A DNA stretch of 7,670 nucleotides from Fimbriimonadaceae bacterium (GCA_014380605.1 JACMJO010000429.1:1-7670); one strand, 5' to 3'. Shown: positions 1-6,252, numbered from the stretch's first letter. A program made the numbers and translations. Notes: generated by a model from the sequence alone, not told the origin.

Positions 1-8
1 ACGTTGGG

Positions 9-28
9 GTGGCCGCGATAGCGGCCAC
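9..28. terminator. Perfect 8-bp GC-rich hairpin near the window edge
   Basis: GTGGCCGC at 9-16 pairs perfectly with GCGGCCAC at 21-28 around a GATA loop. There is no T-run on either side, so it is not a canonical intrinsic terminator. It lies 19 bases before a second hairpin that does look like one. It may be part of the 3' end of a gene lying left of the window, or a structured transcript end. The pairing is seen directly; its role is inferred. Confidence 0.4.
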
Positions 29-47
29 TCAGCCATTACCACCAGCC

Positions 48-74
48 AAGGGCCTAACCCACAGGCCCTTATTT
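48..74 (+). terminator. Probable intrinsic terminator of an upstream plus-strand gene
   Basis: AAGGGCCT at 48-55 pairs perfectly with AGGCCCTT at 63-70 across a 7-base loop, and the stem runs into TTATTTCT. The A-rich side of the stem and T-rich tail fit a Rho-independent terminator reading rightwards. It would isolate the ABC-F gene at 102 from whatever precedes it, which is not in this window. Confidence 0.55.
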
Positions 75-101
75 CTGCATCTCCCGTAAACAAAGTCCCC
101 C

Positions 102-2003
102 GTGCTCCTTAACATCACCAACGTCACCAAGGCGTTTGGCCCCGACCACATCCTCACCGGCGTCACGATGCGAATCGACGCCCGGGAGAAGGTGGCTTTG
201 GTCGGGCGGAATGGGACGGGAAAGACCACGCTCCTGAAAATTCTCACCGGGCAATATGCGCCGGATTCCGGAAGCGTCCACCTGGCCCGGGGCGCTAGAG
301 TGGGCTATCTTCGCCAGGAAGTTCCGATCGATGAAGGCGTTTCTGTTCTTGAAGAAGCCCAATCATCCAAGGCGAAAGAGCTTGAAATGAAGCGCCGGCT
401 CGAAGAGCTAGAAGCCAAGATCGAGCAAAGCGCGACTGAAGAAGACCTGGAAGAATACGCCCTCTTGCATGAGCACTTCCTGGAGTCCGAGGGCTACTCC
501 ACTGAATCCGACATTCGGACCATTCTCATCAAGATGGGATTCACGGAGGATGAGTTCGACAAGCCGACATCGAAGCTCAGCGGGGGCGAGAAGACCCGAT
601 TAGCCATTGCCAAACTTCTGTTGGAAGAGCCAGATCTGATGATCCTCGACGAGCCCACCAACCACTTGGACCTACAAGCGACGGAGTGGCTGGAAGGTTG
701 GATTAGAGGCTATCACGGCGCCGTGCTCCTGGTCTCTCACGACCGCACCTTCCTAGATAGCACGTCGGAACGGGTCATCGAGATGAAGGATGGCCAAGTG
801 AAGTCTTACCCGGGGCCGTTCCCGAAGTTCCTCCAACTACGGGCCGAAGAGGATGCCCGCTTAGCGGAAGTTGCAAAGAGGCAGGATATCGAGATCGCGA
901 AGATGGACGAGTATGTGCGTCGCTTCATGAACTCACAAAGAACAGCCCAAGCACGGGGTCGGTTGAAGCTGATGAATCGGCTCATCGAAGGCAAGGTAGA
1001 AGCTCCCAAGAATGATAAAGGGATGAAAGGAGCGTTTGCGGCGGGCAAGCGTTCAGGGGACTTGGTCTTGGAGACCGAAAAGCTGACCGTTGGATTTGCG
1101 GATGGCGTAAATCTGTTCAAGAACCTGAACTGGACCGTTCGGAATGGGGATCGATGGGGCGTCATCGGTGAAAATGGGTCGGGCAAGTCCACCCTTATCA
1201 AGGTCGCTCTCGGGCTTCTTGACCCCGTGGAGGGCAGAGCAAGGCTTGGCTCCAACGTCGTTTGCGGCTACTTCAGCCAAGATGTCAGCGACATTGACGT
1301 TAACCAAACGCCGCTTGACTTCATGGTTTACGAGTGCGACATGCTTCCGGCAGACGCTCGCAATCTACTGGGCCGCTACCTGATCTCCGGCGACGACGTT
1401 TACCGTCCGATCAAGACCTTCAGTGGCGGCGAAAAGAACAAGCTTGCTCTGGCTCGGTTGACGAATCTGAATCCAAATCTTCTTATTCTCGACGAGCCCA
1501 CCAACCACTTGGACATGGCTTCTCGCGATGCCCTTGCTGAGATTTTGAAAGAGTACAAGGGAACTCTGATTCTGGTTAGTCACGACCGGTGGCTTCTCAG
1601 CAACGTCACCGACCACATTCTTGACGTTCGTAAAGCAGGTCCAATCCAATATCCGGGTTCTTACACGGAGTACAAGTCGGGCAAAGCAGCTGCGCCTCCG
1701 CCGAAATCGAGTAGTCGAGTAACCGAAGAACCGAAAAGTCTAGAAATCGGCCTCTCCCCGCGCGAACTATCGAAGGAGATTTCTCGACTAACCAAGCTGG
1801 TTGCTGAGCTAGAAATCCAGGTTTCAGAGGACGAGCGGCACCTCAGAGAGACAGAGGTGCAACTGGCCAACGTCGAGCCTTCTGCGGATATCTATTCGCT
1901 AACTCAGCAGCACTCAGCAATTCAAGAGAGGTTGGCCGGAACCATGTCAGCTTGGGAAGAGAATTCGGTCAAGCTGGAAAAGATGTCGGCCTTGCAAGGC
2001 TAA
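102..2003 (+). CDS. ABC-F family ATPase, Uup/YfmR-like translation factor
   Basis: ABC-F proteins are soluble twin-ATPase factors that bind the ribosomal E site and relieve stalled or mispositioned peptidyl-tRNA; some confer antibiotic resistance. The 633-residue product has two complete ABC domains and no membrane segment. Domain 1 has Walker A GRNGTGKT (35-42), signature LSGGEK (159-164), Walker B ending ILDE (181-184) followed by PTNHLD, and switch His213. Domain 2 has GENGSGKS (356-363), FSGGEK (440-445), ILDE (462-465) with PTNHLD, and His494. The basic, helical inter-domain linker (about 240-320) is the tRNA-contacting region of the family. A Pro/Ser-rich stretch (about 531-545) leads to a C-terminal coiled coil (about 552-628), as in Uup-type members. 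GTG 102 is chosen because a stop lies in frame at 87-89 and the next ATG would remove the first strand. No Shine-Dalgarno is visible before it. The exact subfamily is uncertain; all catalytic residues are present. Confidence 0.95.
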   Translation: MLLNITNVTKAFGPDHILTGVTMRIDAREKVALVGRNGTGKTTLLKILTGQYAPDSGSVHLARGARVGYLRQEVPIDEGVSVLEEAQSSKAKELEMKRRLEELEAKIEQSATEEDLEEYALLHEHFLESEGYSTESDIRTILIKMGFTEDEFDKPTSKLSGGEKTRLAIAKLLLEEPDLMILDEPTNHLDLQATEWLEGWIRGYHGAVLLVSHDRTFLDSTSERVIEMKDGQVKSYPGPFPKFLQLRAEEDARLAEVAKRQDIEIAKMDEYVRRFMNSQRTAQARGRLKLMNRLIEGKVEAPKNDKGMKGAFAAGKRSGDLVLETEKLTVGFADGVNLFKNLNWTVRNGDRWGVIGENGSGKSTLIKVALGLLDPVEGRARLGSNVVCGYFSQDVSDIDVNQTPLDFMVYECDMLPADARNLLGRYLISGDDVYRPIKTFSGGEKNKLALARLTNLNPNLLILDEPTNHLDMASRDALAEILKEYKGTLILVSHDRWLLSNVTDHILDVRKAGPIQYPGSYTEYKSGKAAAPPPKSSSRVTEEPKSLEIGLSPRELSKEISRLTKLVAELEIQVSEDERHLRETEVQLANVEPSADIYSLTQQHSAIQERLAGTMSAWEENSVKLEKMSALQG

Positions 2004-2025
2004 ATGAAGTCTGGAACGATAGCTG

Positions 2026-2277
2026 ATGCGAAACGACAACTATCCAAGTGCCTCGGAAATGGTTCGGAACCTGAGCGGAATTCGCGTCAAGTGGGACGTT
2101 CTGCACAAAGATAAAAAATTCAGGGTGGTGCAGTTCCAGCCTCCGTTTTTTGATGGCGTAGAGTTTTGGGTTGTGAATGAGAAGGGATTTCTTTGGGAAC
2201 CGATCCATTCCCTTGAGGCAGGGCTGGAATACCTGGCGGGCGATGAAGCTCATGAGTATCAAGAGAAGACGCCATAG
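2026..2277 (+). CDS. Small hypothetical protein, 83 residues
   Basis: I do not recognise this family. The ATG is 22 bases after the ABC-F stop, so the gene is probably co-transcribed with it; only a weak purine stretch (GGAACG, 2013-2018) precedes it. The product is soluble-looking, with no signal peptide, membrane segment or Cys. A polar N-terminus with a basic patch (KWDVLHKDKKF) is followed by an aromatic, strand-like stretch (about 31-58, with QPPFFDGVEFWVV) and an acidic helix (SLEAGLEYLAGDEAHEYQ). The pattern of alternating hydrophobics and a plausible small alpha/beta fold argues for a real gene rather than chance. Bases 2101-2220 are about 46% G+C, lower than the roughly 60% I counted in 3301-3360, so its base composition differs from its neighbours. 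A shorter reading frame starting at 2003 overlaps it and looks non-coding. Confidence 0.6.
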   Translation: MRNDNYPSASEMVRNLSGIRVKWDVLHKDKKFRVVQFQPPFFDGVEFWVVNEKGFLWEPIHSLEAGLEYLAGDEAHEYQEKTP

Positions 2278-2335
2278 CCTAGGTTCCTTTTTAGGCGATA
2301 ACGGACATCAGGCTCACCTGCGTATCGATATGTGC

Positions 2336-2341
2336 CATAAT
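2336..2341 (+). promoter_or_regulatory. Possible -10 element before rpsU
   Basis: CATAAT matches five of six bases of a sigma-70 -10 box and would place the transcript start near 2348, just ahead of the rpsU ribosome binding site. No convincing -35 hexamer is found 16-18 bases upstream. The call is weak and rests on position and one motif. Confidence 0.25.
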
Positions 2342-2350
2342 TCTCCCTTC

Positions 2351-2355
2351 GGAGG
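2351..2355 (+). promoter_or_regulatory. Ribosome binding site that decides the rpsU TTG start
   Basis: GGAGG is a full match to the anti-Shine-Dalgarno core and stands 12 bases before TTG 2368, a slightly long spacing. It supports the TTG because there is no ATG or GTG in frame between the stop at 2338-2340 and the start of the conserved S21 sequence. The upstream TCTCC (2342-2346) could pair with it across a CTTC loop and mask it, if the transcript begins far enough upstream. Confidence 0.6.
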
Positions 2356-2367
2356 CATCGAACAAGC

Positions 2368-2538
2368 TTGATCTACGTAACTGTACAACCCAATGAGAGT
2401 ATTGACTCAGCCCTTAAGCGCTTCAATATGAAGCTGCAGCAGAGTGGCCTTCTTCGCGAATTGAAGGAGCACAGCCACTATGAGAAGCCGAGCGAAAAGC
2501 GACGCCGCATGAAGCGACGACGCGCTTCTCGAAGCTAA
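2368..2538 (+). CDS. rpsU: 30S ribosomal protein bS21
   Basis: bS21 is a small basic protein of the 30S subunit platform, near the 16S 3' end and anti-Shine-Dalgarno, that helps translation initiation. The 56-residue product opens with strand MIYVTVQPNE, continues with the conserved SIDSALKRFN helix, then SGLLRELKEHSHYEKPSEKR, and ends in the Arg/Lys-rich tail typical of the family (RRRMKRRRASRS). Length is normal (bS21 is usually 55-70 residues). Translation starts at TTG, read as Met, and ends at TAA 2536-2538; the in-frame stop at 2338-2340 excludes a longer form. It lies between the ABC-F/83-residue pair and ybeY, a ribosome-related neighbourhood in which rpsU is often found. A terminator-like hairpin follows at 2613. 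It was easy to overlook because of its size and start codon. Confidence 0.93.
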   Translation: MIYVTVQPNESIDSALKRFNMKLQQSGLLRELKEHSHYEKPSEKRRRMKRRRASRS

Positions 2539-2612
2539 CTTTAGACTTTTTGACCCTGATGTTCGTCTCTTAATGCAGATGCCCGCAACGATAGAGACCC
2601 AGGTCCAAGCCA

Positions 2613-2641
2613 CCCTGAAGGCCATTCGCCCTCAGGGTTTT
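2613..2641 (+). terminator. Probable intrinsic terminator after rpsU
   Basis: CCCTGA (2613-2618) pairs with TCAGGG (2632-2637). After one mismatch the stem continues with GGC/GCC around a 5-base CATTC loop, and TTTT (2638-2641) follows. The stem is moderate and the T-run short, so termination may be partial. It sits in the 155-base gap between rpsU and ybeY, in which I see no other supported gene. A 49-codon frame from ATG 2573 spans the gap but resembles nothing. Confidence 0.5.
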
Positions 2642-2693
2642 GCGCGTTTGGCGCATGCCTCTGCCGGTCCCAGATTCTCAATGGCGAGAACAA

Positions 2694-3182
2694 GTGTCCG
2701 ACAACCCTATGGACCCCAGTAGTACCCGCACGATATCCATCGTCAACCGATCCGGGCGTCGCATTCCCTCCGCCCCTATTCGACGGGCCGTCGAATCCGC
2801 CCTTGACCAGCACGACGCCAAGCCTGGCGAGGTCTCTATCCTGATCACCGATGACGAGGAGATGCAGGGGTTGAATCGAGATTTCCGCAAGCTGGACGAG
2901 TCCACCGATGTCTTAACTTTTCCCGCCGATAATCCGATGCTCCTCGGCGATATCGCGATTTCCATTCCCTATGCCGAACGCCAAGCTAAGGCGCGAAAAG
3001 TGAGTCTTCAGCAGGAAGTTGGATACCTTGCGATTCATGGAGCCTTGCATTTACTTGGATTTGACGATGAATCGGAGGATGATAGAAGGGTGATGGTGGA
3101 GCAGATGAACCTGGCCGCAGTGGCCGCCGGACTTCCGCCCGACCATGACTGGGCGTCCCTCCTTCACGAGGCTCAAGCATGA
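2694..3182 (+). CDS. ybeY: Endoribonuclease YbeY (UPF0054), 16S rRNA maturation
   Basis: YbeY is a single-domain metal-dependent endoribonuclease involved in 16S rRNA 3'-end processing and 70S quality control, acting with Era and uS11 in the cytoplasm. The 162-residue product shows the family landmarks: LNRDFRKLDESTDVLTFP (about 60-77, with the conserved Arg65), the GDIAIS strand (85-90), and the helix HGALHLLGFDDE (115-126). His115 and His119 match the first two zinc ligands; the third position, normally His in GYDH, is Asp125 here (codon GAT at 3066-3068). GTG 2694 is chosen because it gives the usual length; ATG 2709 (157 residues) is an equal alternative, and TTG 2640 would add an unlikely 18-residue tail. 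The stop overlaps the ATG of the next gene (ATGA), implying translational coupling. Family assignment is certain; catalytic competence with Asp is inferred. Confidence 0.93.
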   Translation: MSDNPMDPSSTRTISIVNRSGRRIPSAPIRRAVESALDQHDAKPGEVSILITDDEEMQGLNRDFRKLDESTDVLTFPADNPMLLGDIAISIPYAERQAKARKVSLQQEVGYLAIHGALHLLGFDDESEDDRRVMVEQMNLAAVAAGLPPDHDWASLLHEAQA

Positions 3183-3898
3183 GTGTGAGCCGAAAGCGCG
3201 ACCTCGTCGGCCCCTTTAGAGTCGCCCTGGGCGGTCTTGTGTACACATTCAAGACCCAGCGCCACATGCGCTTCCACCTTTATGTGGTGCTGATCGTGGT
3301 GATGCTGGGCATCCTGGTGAACCTCCAACTCCGCGAGATGCTGGTCCTGCTGTTCACGATCTCGCTGGTTCTGGTGGCGGAGATGTTCAACAGCGCGATC
3401 GAGGCGACCGTCGATTTGGTAAGTCCGAACTACAACCCGATGGCAAAGTTCGCCAAGGACATCGCCGCGGGCGCGGTCCTCATCACCACCATCATCGCCC
3501 TTGCCGTTGGCGGCCTCCTCATCCTTGGCGATAACCGGTGGGAGCAGTTGAAGATCAACCTGACCTCCGAGGCTCCGGGCCTCCCATTTGTGGGTCGAAT
3601 GGTCCTTGGCGGAATCGTGGTCTTCACGGTTGTCGTTATTGGTAAGGGTTTGGGACAGCGCGGAAGGGTCTTGCAGGGTGGGCTGGTCAGCGGACATTCC
3701 GCGTTCGCCTTCCTGCTCGCCACGTCCGCAATGTTCCTTACCGAGAACGCCTTGGCGACAGGAATTGCCTTCCTGTTGGCCGCCTTGGTCGCTCAAAGCA
3801 GATGGGAAGCGAAGATCCATACGGTAGTTGAATTGTGCCTAGGAGCGGCGGTAGGCGTCATTACAGGCCTGTTGATTTTCGGGTTATTGCCAAAATAG
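3179..3898 (+). CDS. dgkA: DgkA-type lipid kinase fused to a PAP2-like phosphatase domain
   Basis: The N-terminal half (about 1-118) is a DgkA-family integral membrane kinase, which phosphorylates diacylglycerol or, in most non-enteric bacteria, undecaprenol. It has the basic entry stretch TQRHMRFHL, transmembrane segments near 33-50, 53-70 and 96-117, and the hallmark EMFNSAIEATVDLV (68-81) followed by AKDIAAGAVL with Asp94. The C-terminal half (about 138-239) has PAP2 phosphatase landmarks: K156-x6-R163 (motif 1, lacking the usual following Pro), SGH with His173 (motif 2), and S207-R208-x5-H214-x3-E218 (motif 3, with Glu where Asp is usual), set among hydrophobic helices. A kinase and phosphatase in one 239-residue protein suggest control of the undecaprenol/undecaprenyl-phosphate pool used for wall and glycan export. 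The ATG overlaps the ybeY stop and is preceded by GAGG (3168-3171). The substrate is inferred; the domain reading is strong for the kinase and good for PAP2. Confidence 0.88.
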   Translation: MSVSRKRDLVGPFRVALGGLVYTFKTQRHMRFHLYVVLIVVMLGILVNLQLREMLVLLFTISLVLVAEMFNSAIEATVDLVSPNYNPMAKFAKDIAAGAVLITTIIALAVGGLLILGDNRWEQLKINLTSEAPGLPFVGRMVLGGIVVFTVVVIGKGLGQRGRVLQGGLVSGHSAFAFLLATSAMFLTENALATGIAFLLAALVAQSRWEAKIHTVVELCLGAAVGVITGLLIFGLLPK

Positions 3899-3918
3899 GA
3901 GAGCATACGTAACCAAGA

Positions 3919-5403
3919 ATGAAGGATCAACCTCCAGAACGTAACCGGCAAAACGGTTCACCGTTGCGCCGAATCGAAGCGAATATTGCGATAGTGCTCG
4001 GGCTTGCGCTGAGTACGCTTGCCCTTCTGGGGCAGAAAAATAGCGAGTTTGCCCAGCAGTTGGGCCAAACCACCACGCTTCCCTCCACGGGTTGGTACCC
4101 AGTCTTGGGCGTCCTTGCCATCATTGTCTTGAATGGCGTCTTCGTCGCCGGCGAAGTGGCGATCGAACTCCTCAGGCCAGTCCACGTCCGATTTGCGAAA
4201 GAGCATGAGCCAACCCAAGTTGAGCGACTCCAAGGCATCCTCGACCGAAAATCCAAATACGTAGCCGCATGCACTCTAGCGAGCCACTTCTGCCGAGTCG
4301 CAATGGTGCTGGTTGGACTATTCCTAGCCCCCGGAGTCGCGGGATGGCTGGGCGAACAACTTGGAAGGCCGGACGATCCCGCAATCTTCGTGTGGTCATT
4401 GGTGATCGTAGCGATTCCCATCGCCCTCCTGAATCTCATGTTCGAACTGGTTCCGAAGAGCTATGCGTCGCTTCAACCTCACCGGGTCGCGCTTCGCCTA
4501 TATCGAATCATCAAGCTGACTTCTGCGGTTTTGTCCCCACCTGCATCGTTGTTGTCCTCAATCGCCGGATTGCTTACCGCCCGTTTCGGCGGTCGCGCAA
4601 GTTTCACGATGGCGAACCAGGCTGAGGAAGAGATCAAGAACCTCGTGGAATCAGCCCAAGAAACGGGCGAAATCGAAGTCGATGAGAAGGAGCTCCTGCA
4701 CTCTGTCTTCGAGTTCAGCGACACGGTGGCTCGCGAGGTCATGACGCCTCGAGTAGATCTTGAATCAATGTCCGTCACGAGCGATCCGATGGAGATCGTG
4801 GACTTGATCAAGAAAACCGGCAAGTCCCGAATTCCCCTCTACGAGGAGACCGATGACCAGATCGTCGGGATCGTCCACGCGAAGGACTTGCTCATGGCGG
4901 TTCTGAAGTCGGAGAAGGCAAATCTGCGCAAGATCATGCGACCCCCAATGTTCGTGACCGAGGGCAAGGCTCTCAATGAGCTACTCCGAGAGATGCGCCA
5001 GAGCCGAAGCGAAATGGCGATTGTGCAAGACGAGTTCGGCGGCACTGCGGGCGTCGTCACGACTGAAGATATCGTCGAGGAACTCGTAGGTGAGATCGTG
5101 GATGAGTACGACTTCGAAGAGCCTGAAATTGTGAAATTGGACAACGACACGTTTTTGGTTCACGGCAAGGTCCATGTCGACGATGTGAACGACGCCATCG
5201 GATGTGATCTGGGCAACGATGAGTTCGATACAATCGGCGGTTTCGTATTTGGACTGTTCGGCCGTCAGCCCAAACGTGATGAAAAGATCGAGTCGGATGA
5301 ACTCCGATTCACGATCACCGACTCGGACGGGCGCCGCATCAAGAGAATGAAAGTGGAAAAGATCCCCGTAGCGTTGGAAGCGAGCCTATTTGAGGGCGAG
5401 TAG
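3919..5403 (+). CDS. Membrane protein with DUF21, CBS pair and CorC/HlyC domain
   Basis: This is a full-length CorB/CNNM-like (hemolysin-C family) protein of 494 residues, a group linked to Mg2+ or Co2+ efflux and homeostasis in the inner membrane. A short polar N-terminus and one hydrophobic segment (about 22-38) precede the DUF21 transmembrane domain, with segments near 60-83, 119-140 and 156-180 and the conserved ELVPKSYA (176-183). An acidic helix (AEEEIKNLVESAQETGEIE) leads to VMTPR (274-278), which opens the CBS pair (about 275-395). DEFGGTAGVVT (371-381) and EDIVEELVGEI (383-393) are typical of the second CBS repeat. The C-terminal CorC/HlyC domain follows (about 403-487). ATG 3919 is the only start: a stop lies just upstream at 3910. 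GGAGAG (3898-3903) is a distant binding site. It begins 20 bases after the fusion gene, so it is probably the last gene of the ybeY operon. Ion specificity cannot be read from the sequence. Confidence 0.93.
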   Translation: MKDQPPERNRQNGSPLRRIEANIAIVLGLALSTLALLGQKNSEFAQQLGQTTTLPSTGWYPVLGVLAIIVLNGVFVAGEVAIELLRPVHVRFAKEHEPTQVERLQGILDRKSKYVAACTLASHFCRVAMVLVGLFLAPGVAGWLGEQLGRPDDPAIFVWSLVIVAIPIALLNLMFELVPKSYASLQPHRVALRLYRIIKLTSAVLSPPASLLSSIAGLLTARFGGRASFTMANQAEEEIKNLVESAQETGEIEVDEKELLHSVFEFSDTVAREVMTPRVDLESMSVTSDPMEIVDLIKKTGKSRIPLYEETDDQIVGIVHAKDLLMAVLKSEKANLRKIMRPPMFVTEGKALNELLREMRQSRSEMAIVQDEFGGTAGVVTTEDIVEELVGEIVDEYDFEEPEIVKLDNDTFLVHGKVHVDDVNDAIGCDLGNDEFDTIGGFVFGLFGRQPKRDEKIESDELRFTITDSDGRRIKRMKVEKIPVALEASLFEGE

Positions 5404-5412
5404 CTTCGCATT

Positions 5413-5452
5413 CGTTTCGGTCCGAAAGTGATTCCACCTACGGACCGAAACG
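5413..5452. terminator. Bidirectional hairpin between convergent genes
   Basis: CGTTTCGGTCCG (5413-5424) pairs perfectly over 12 bp with CGGACCGAAACG (5441-5452) around a 16-base loop that can form a small inner GTG/CAC stem. It occupies nearly all of the 56-base gap between the CorC-type gene and the convergent superoxide dismutase. Its symmetry suits termination or 3'-end protection for both transcripts. There is no strong T-run on either side, so it may act as an RNA-stabilising end rather than a classical terminator. Confidence 0.65.
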
Positions 5453-5459
5453 GGCGTCC

Positions 5460-6194
5460 TTAGCTCCGAGCTTTCTTCAGGCGTGCGTTGACCGCATTCC
5501 AATCGATTACACCCATGTAGGCGTCGATGTACTTGGCGCGAGCAGTCTGGAAGTCCAGGTAGTACGCATGCTCGTAGACATCCATAGCCAAGAGTAGGGT
5601 GTTATTCCAAGCCGGGAAGGTGTCTTGAGCGTCCCCCATGTAGCTCCAAACCCGTTCTTCTTCGTGGTCATAGGCTAAGTAAGCCCATCCGCGCCCAGCA
5701 ATTCCCGTTGCCTTCCAATCCGCTGCCCACTTCTCAAATGAACCATAAGTCGCGTTGATCAGGGTTGCTACATCGCCCGAAGCCGCCCCGCCACTGCCTC
5801 CCAACGTCTCGAAGTAGACGTTGTGGTTGATGTATCCGCCGTAGGCAAAGGCATAGTTGACCTTGAGCGCCCGCATTTGGGAGTAAATCTGGTTCGCCTT
5901 AGCGGGGTCGGTGTCTAACTCGGCCAAAGCCTTCCGAATCTCGTTGGTCTTGTTCGCATATCCCTGCCAAAGCTTCAAATGCTCTTCGTGCGTCTTTGCT
6001 TGAATTCCTACCTTTGCCGTGCCGGCAATGGCCTTGGCGATATCGTTTGCATCGGGTACTCGGACGAGTTTGGGTTCCATATTTGTTGTTGTCTCCTGAA
6101 TGGTTGCGAATCCTAAGCCTGGAATGCCGGCGCAGACCGCAGTCGCGGCGCTGGCAAGAAGCACTTGCCTTCGTGTTAGTCCATCTTCTGGCAT
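5460..6194 (-). CDS. Exported Fe/Mn superoxide dismutase, probably Mn type, with Tat signal
   Basis: Fe/Mn superoxide dismutase converts superoxide to oxygen and hydrogen peroxide. From ATG 6194 the protein is 244 residues. It opens with a twin-arginine signal (LTRRQVLLASAATAV, residues 6-20) and a plausible cleavage after GFA (residue 30), so it is probably exported folded with its metal. Metal ligands are His72, His124 (GGYINHN), Asp205 and His209 (DVYEHAYYLDFQ); GWAYL (169-173) matches the conserved Trp region. Gln190 in DAQD and the GG before YINH resemble Mn rather than Fe enzymes. The first-ligand region, THEEHLKLWQGYANKTNE, is one residue shorter than the common FHYGKHHxxYV form and lacks its second His pair. 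An upstream ATG at 6266 would add 24 residues before the Tat motif and nearly meet the divergent gene, so 6194 is preferred. The gene is convergent with the CorC-type gene and divergent from the DinB-like gene. Metal use is inferred. Confidence 0.92.
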   Translation of the reverse strand: MPEDGLTRRQVLLASAATAVCAGIPGLGFATIQETTTNMEPKLVRVPDANDIAKAIAGTAKVGIQAKTHEEHLKLWQGYANKTNEIRKALAELDTDPAKANQIYSQMRALKVNYAFAYGGYINHNVYFETLGGSGGAASGDVATLINATYGSFEKWAADWKATGIAGRGWAYLAYDHEEERVWSYMGDAQDTFPAWNNTLLLAMDVYEHAYYLDFQTARAKYIDAYMGVIDWNAVNARLKKARS

Positions 6195-6237
6195 TGTGAT
6201 AAAGCCTACCTGTCTATTAAACGAGGCTAACTGTACT

Positions 6238-6252
6238 GATTGTTGCGCAATC
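6238..6252. promoter_or_regulatory. Inverted repeat in the divergent SOD/DinB-like spacer
   Basis: GATTG (6238-6242) and CAATC (6248-6252) flank TTGCG, and TTGCGCAA (6243-6250) is itself an 8-bp palindrome. The position, in the 81-base spacer shared by two divergent genes, would suit an operator or the overlap of two promoters. I find no well-spaced -35/-10 pair on either strand, and the symmetry is short enough to occur by chance. Confidence 0.25.

Noticed and set aside
806..1255. Open frame of 149 codons on the minus strand
   Set aside because: Antisense to well-conserved ABC-F sequence; Ser/Arg/Phe-rich shadow translation.
1839..1859. CACCTC/GAGGTG inverted repeat
   Set aside because: It lies inside the coiled-coil coding region of the ABC-F gene; six pairs are expected by chance and no regulatory context is present.
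2003..2113. 36-codon frame starting at the ABC-F stop (TAAATG)
   Set aside because: It overlaps the better 83-residue gene in another frame and encodes no recognisable sequence.
2277..2296. GCCTA/TAGGC inverted repeat after the 83-residue gene
   Set aside because: Only five pairs with a 10-base loop and no following T-run; too weak to call a terminator.
2573..2722. 49-codon frame between rpsU and ybeY
   Set aside because: It runs through the terminator-like hairpin and into ybeY in another frame, has no good ribosome binding site, and resembles nothing known.
3173..3820. Open frame of 215 codons on the minus strand
   Set aside because: It is antisense to the DgkA-PAP2 gene, rich in His, Gln and Asp as expected from the complement of hydrophobic codons, and has no recognisable motif.
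3927..4439. Open frame of 170 codons on the minus strand
   Set aside because: Antisense to the DUF21 region of the CorC-type gene; low-quality Arg/Ser/Thr-rich product without domain features.
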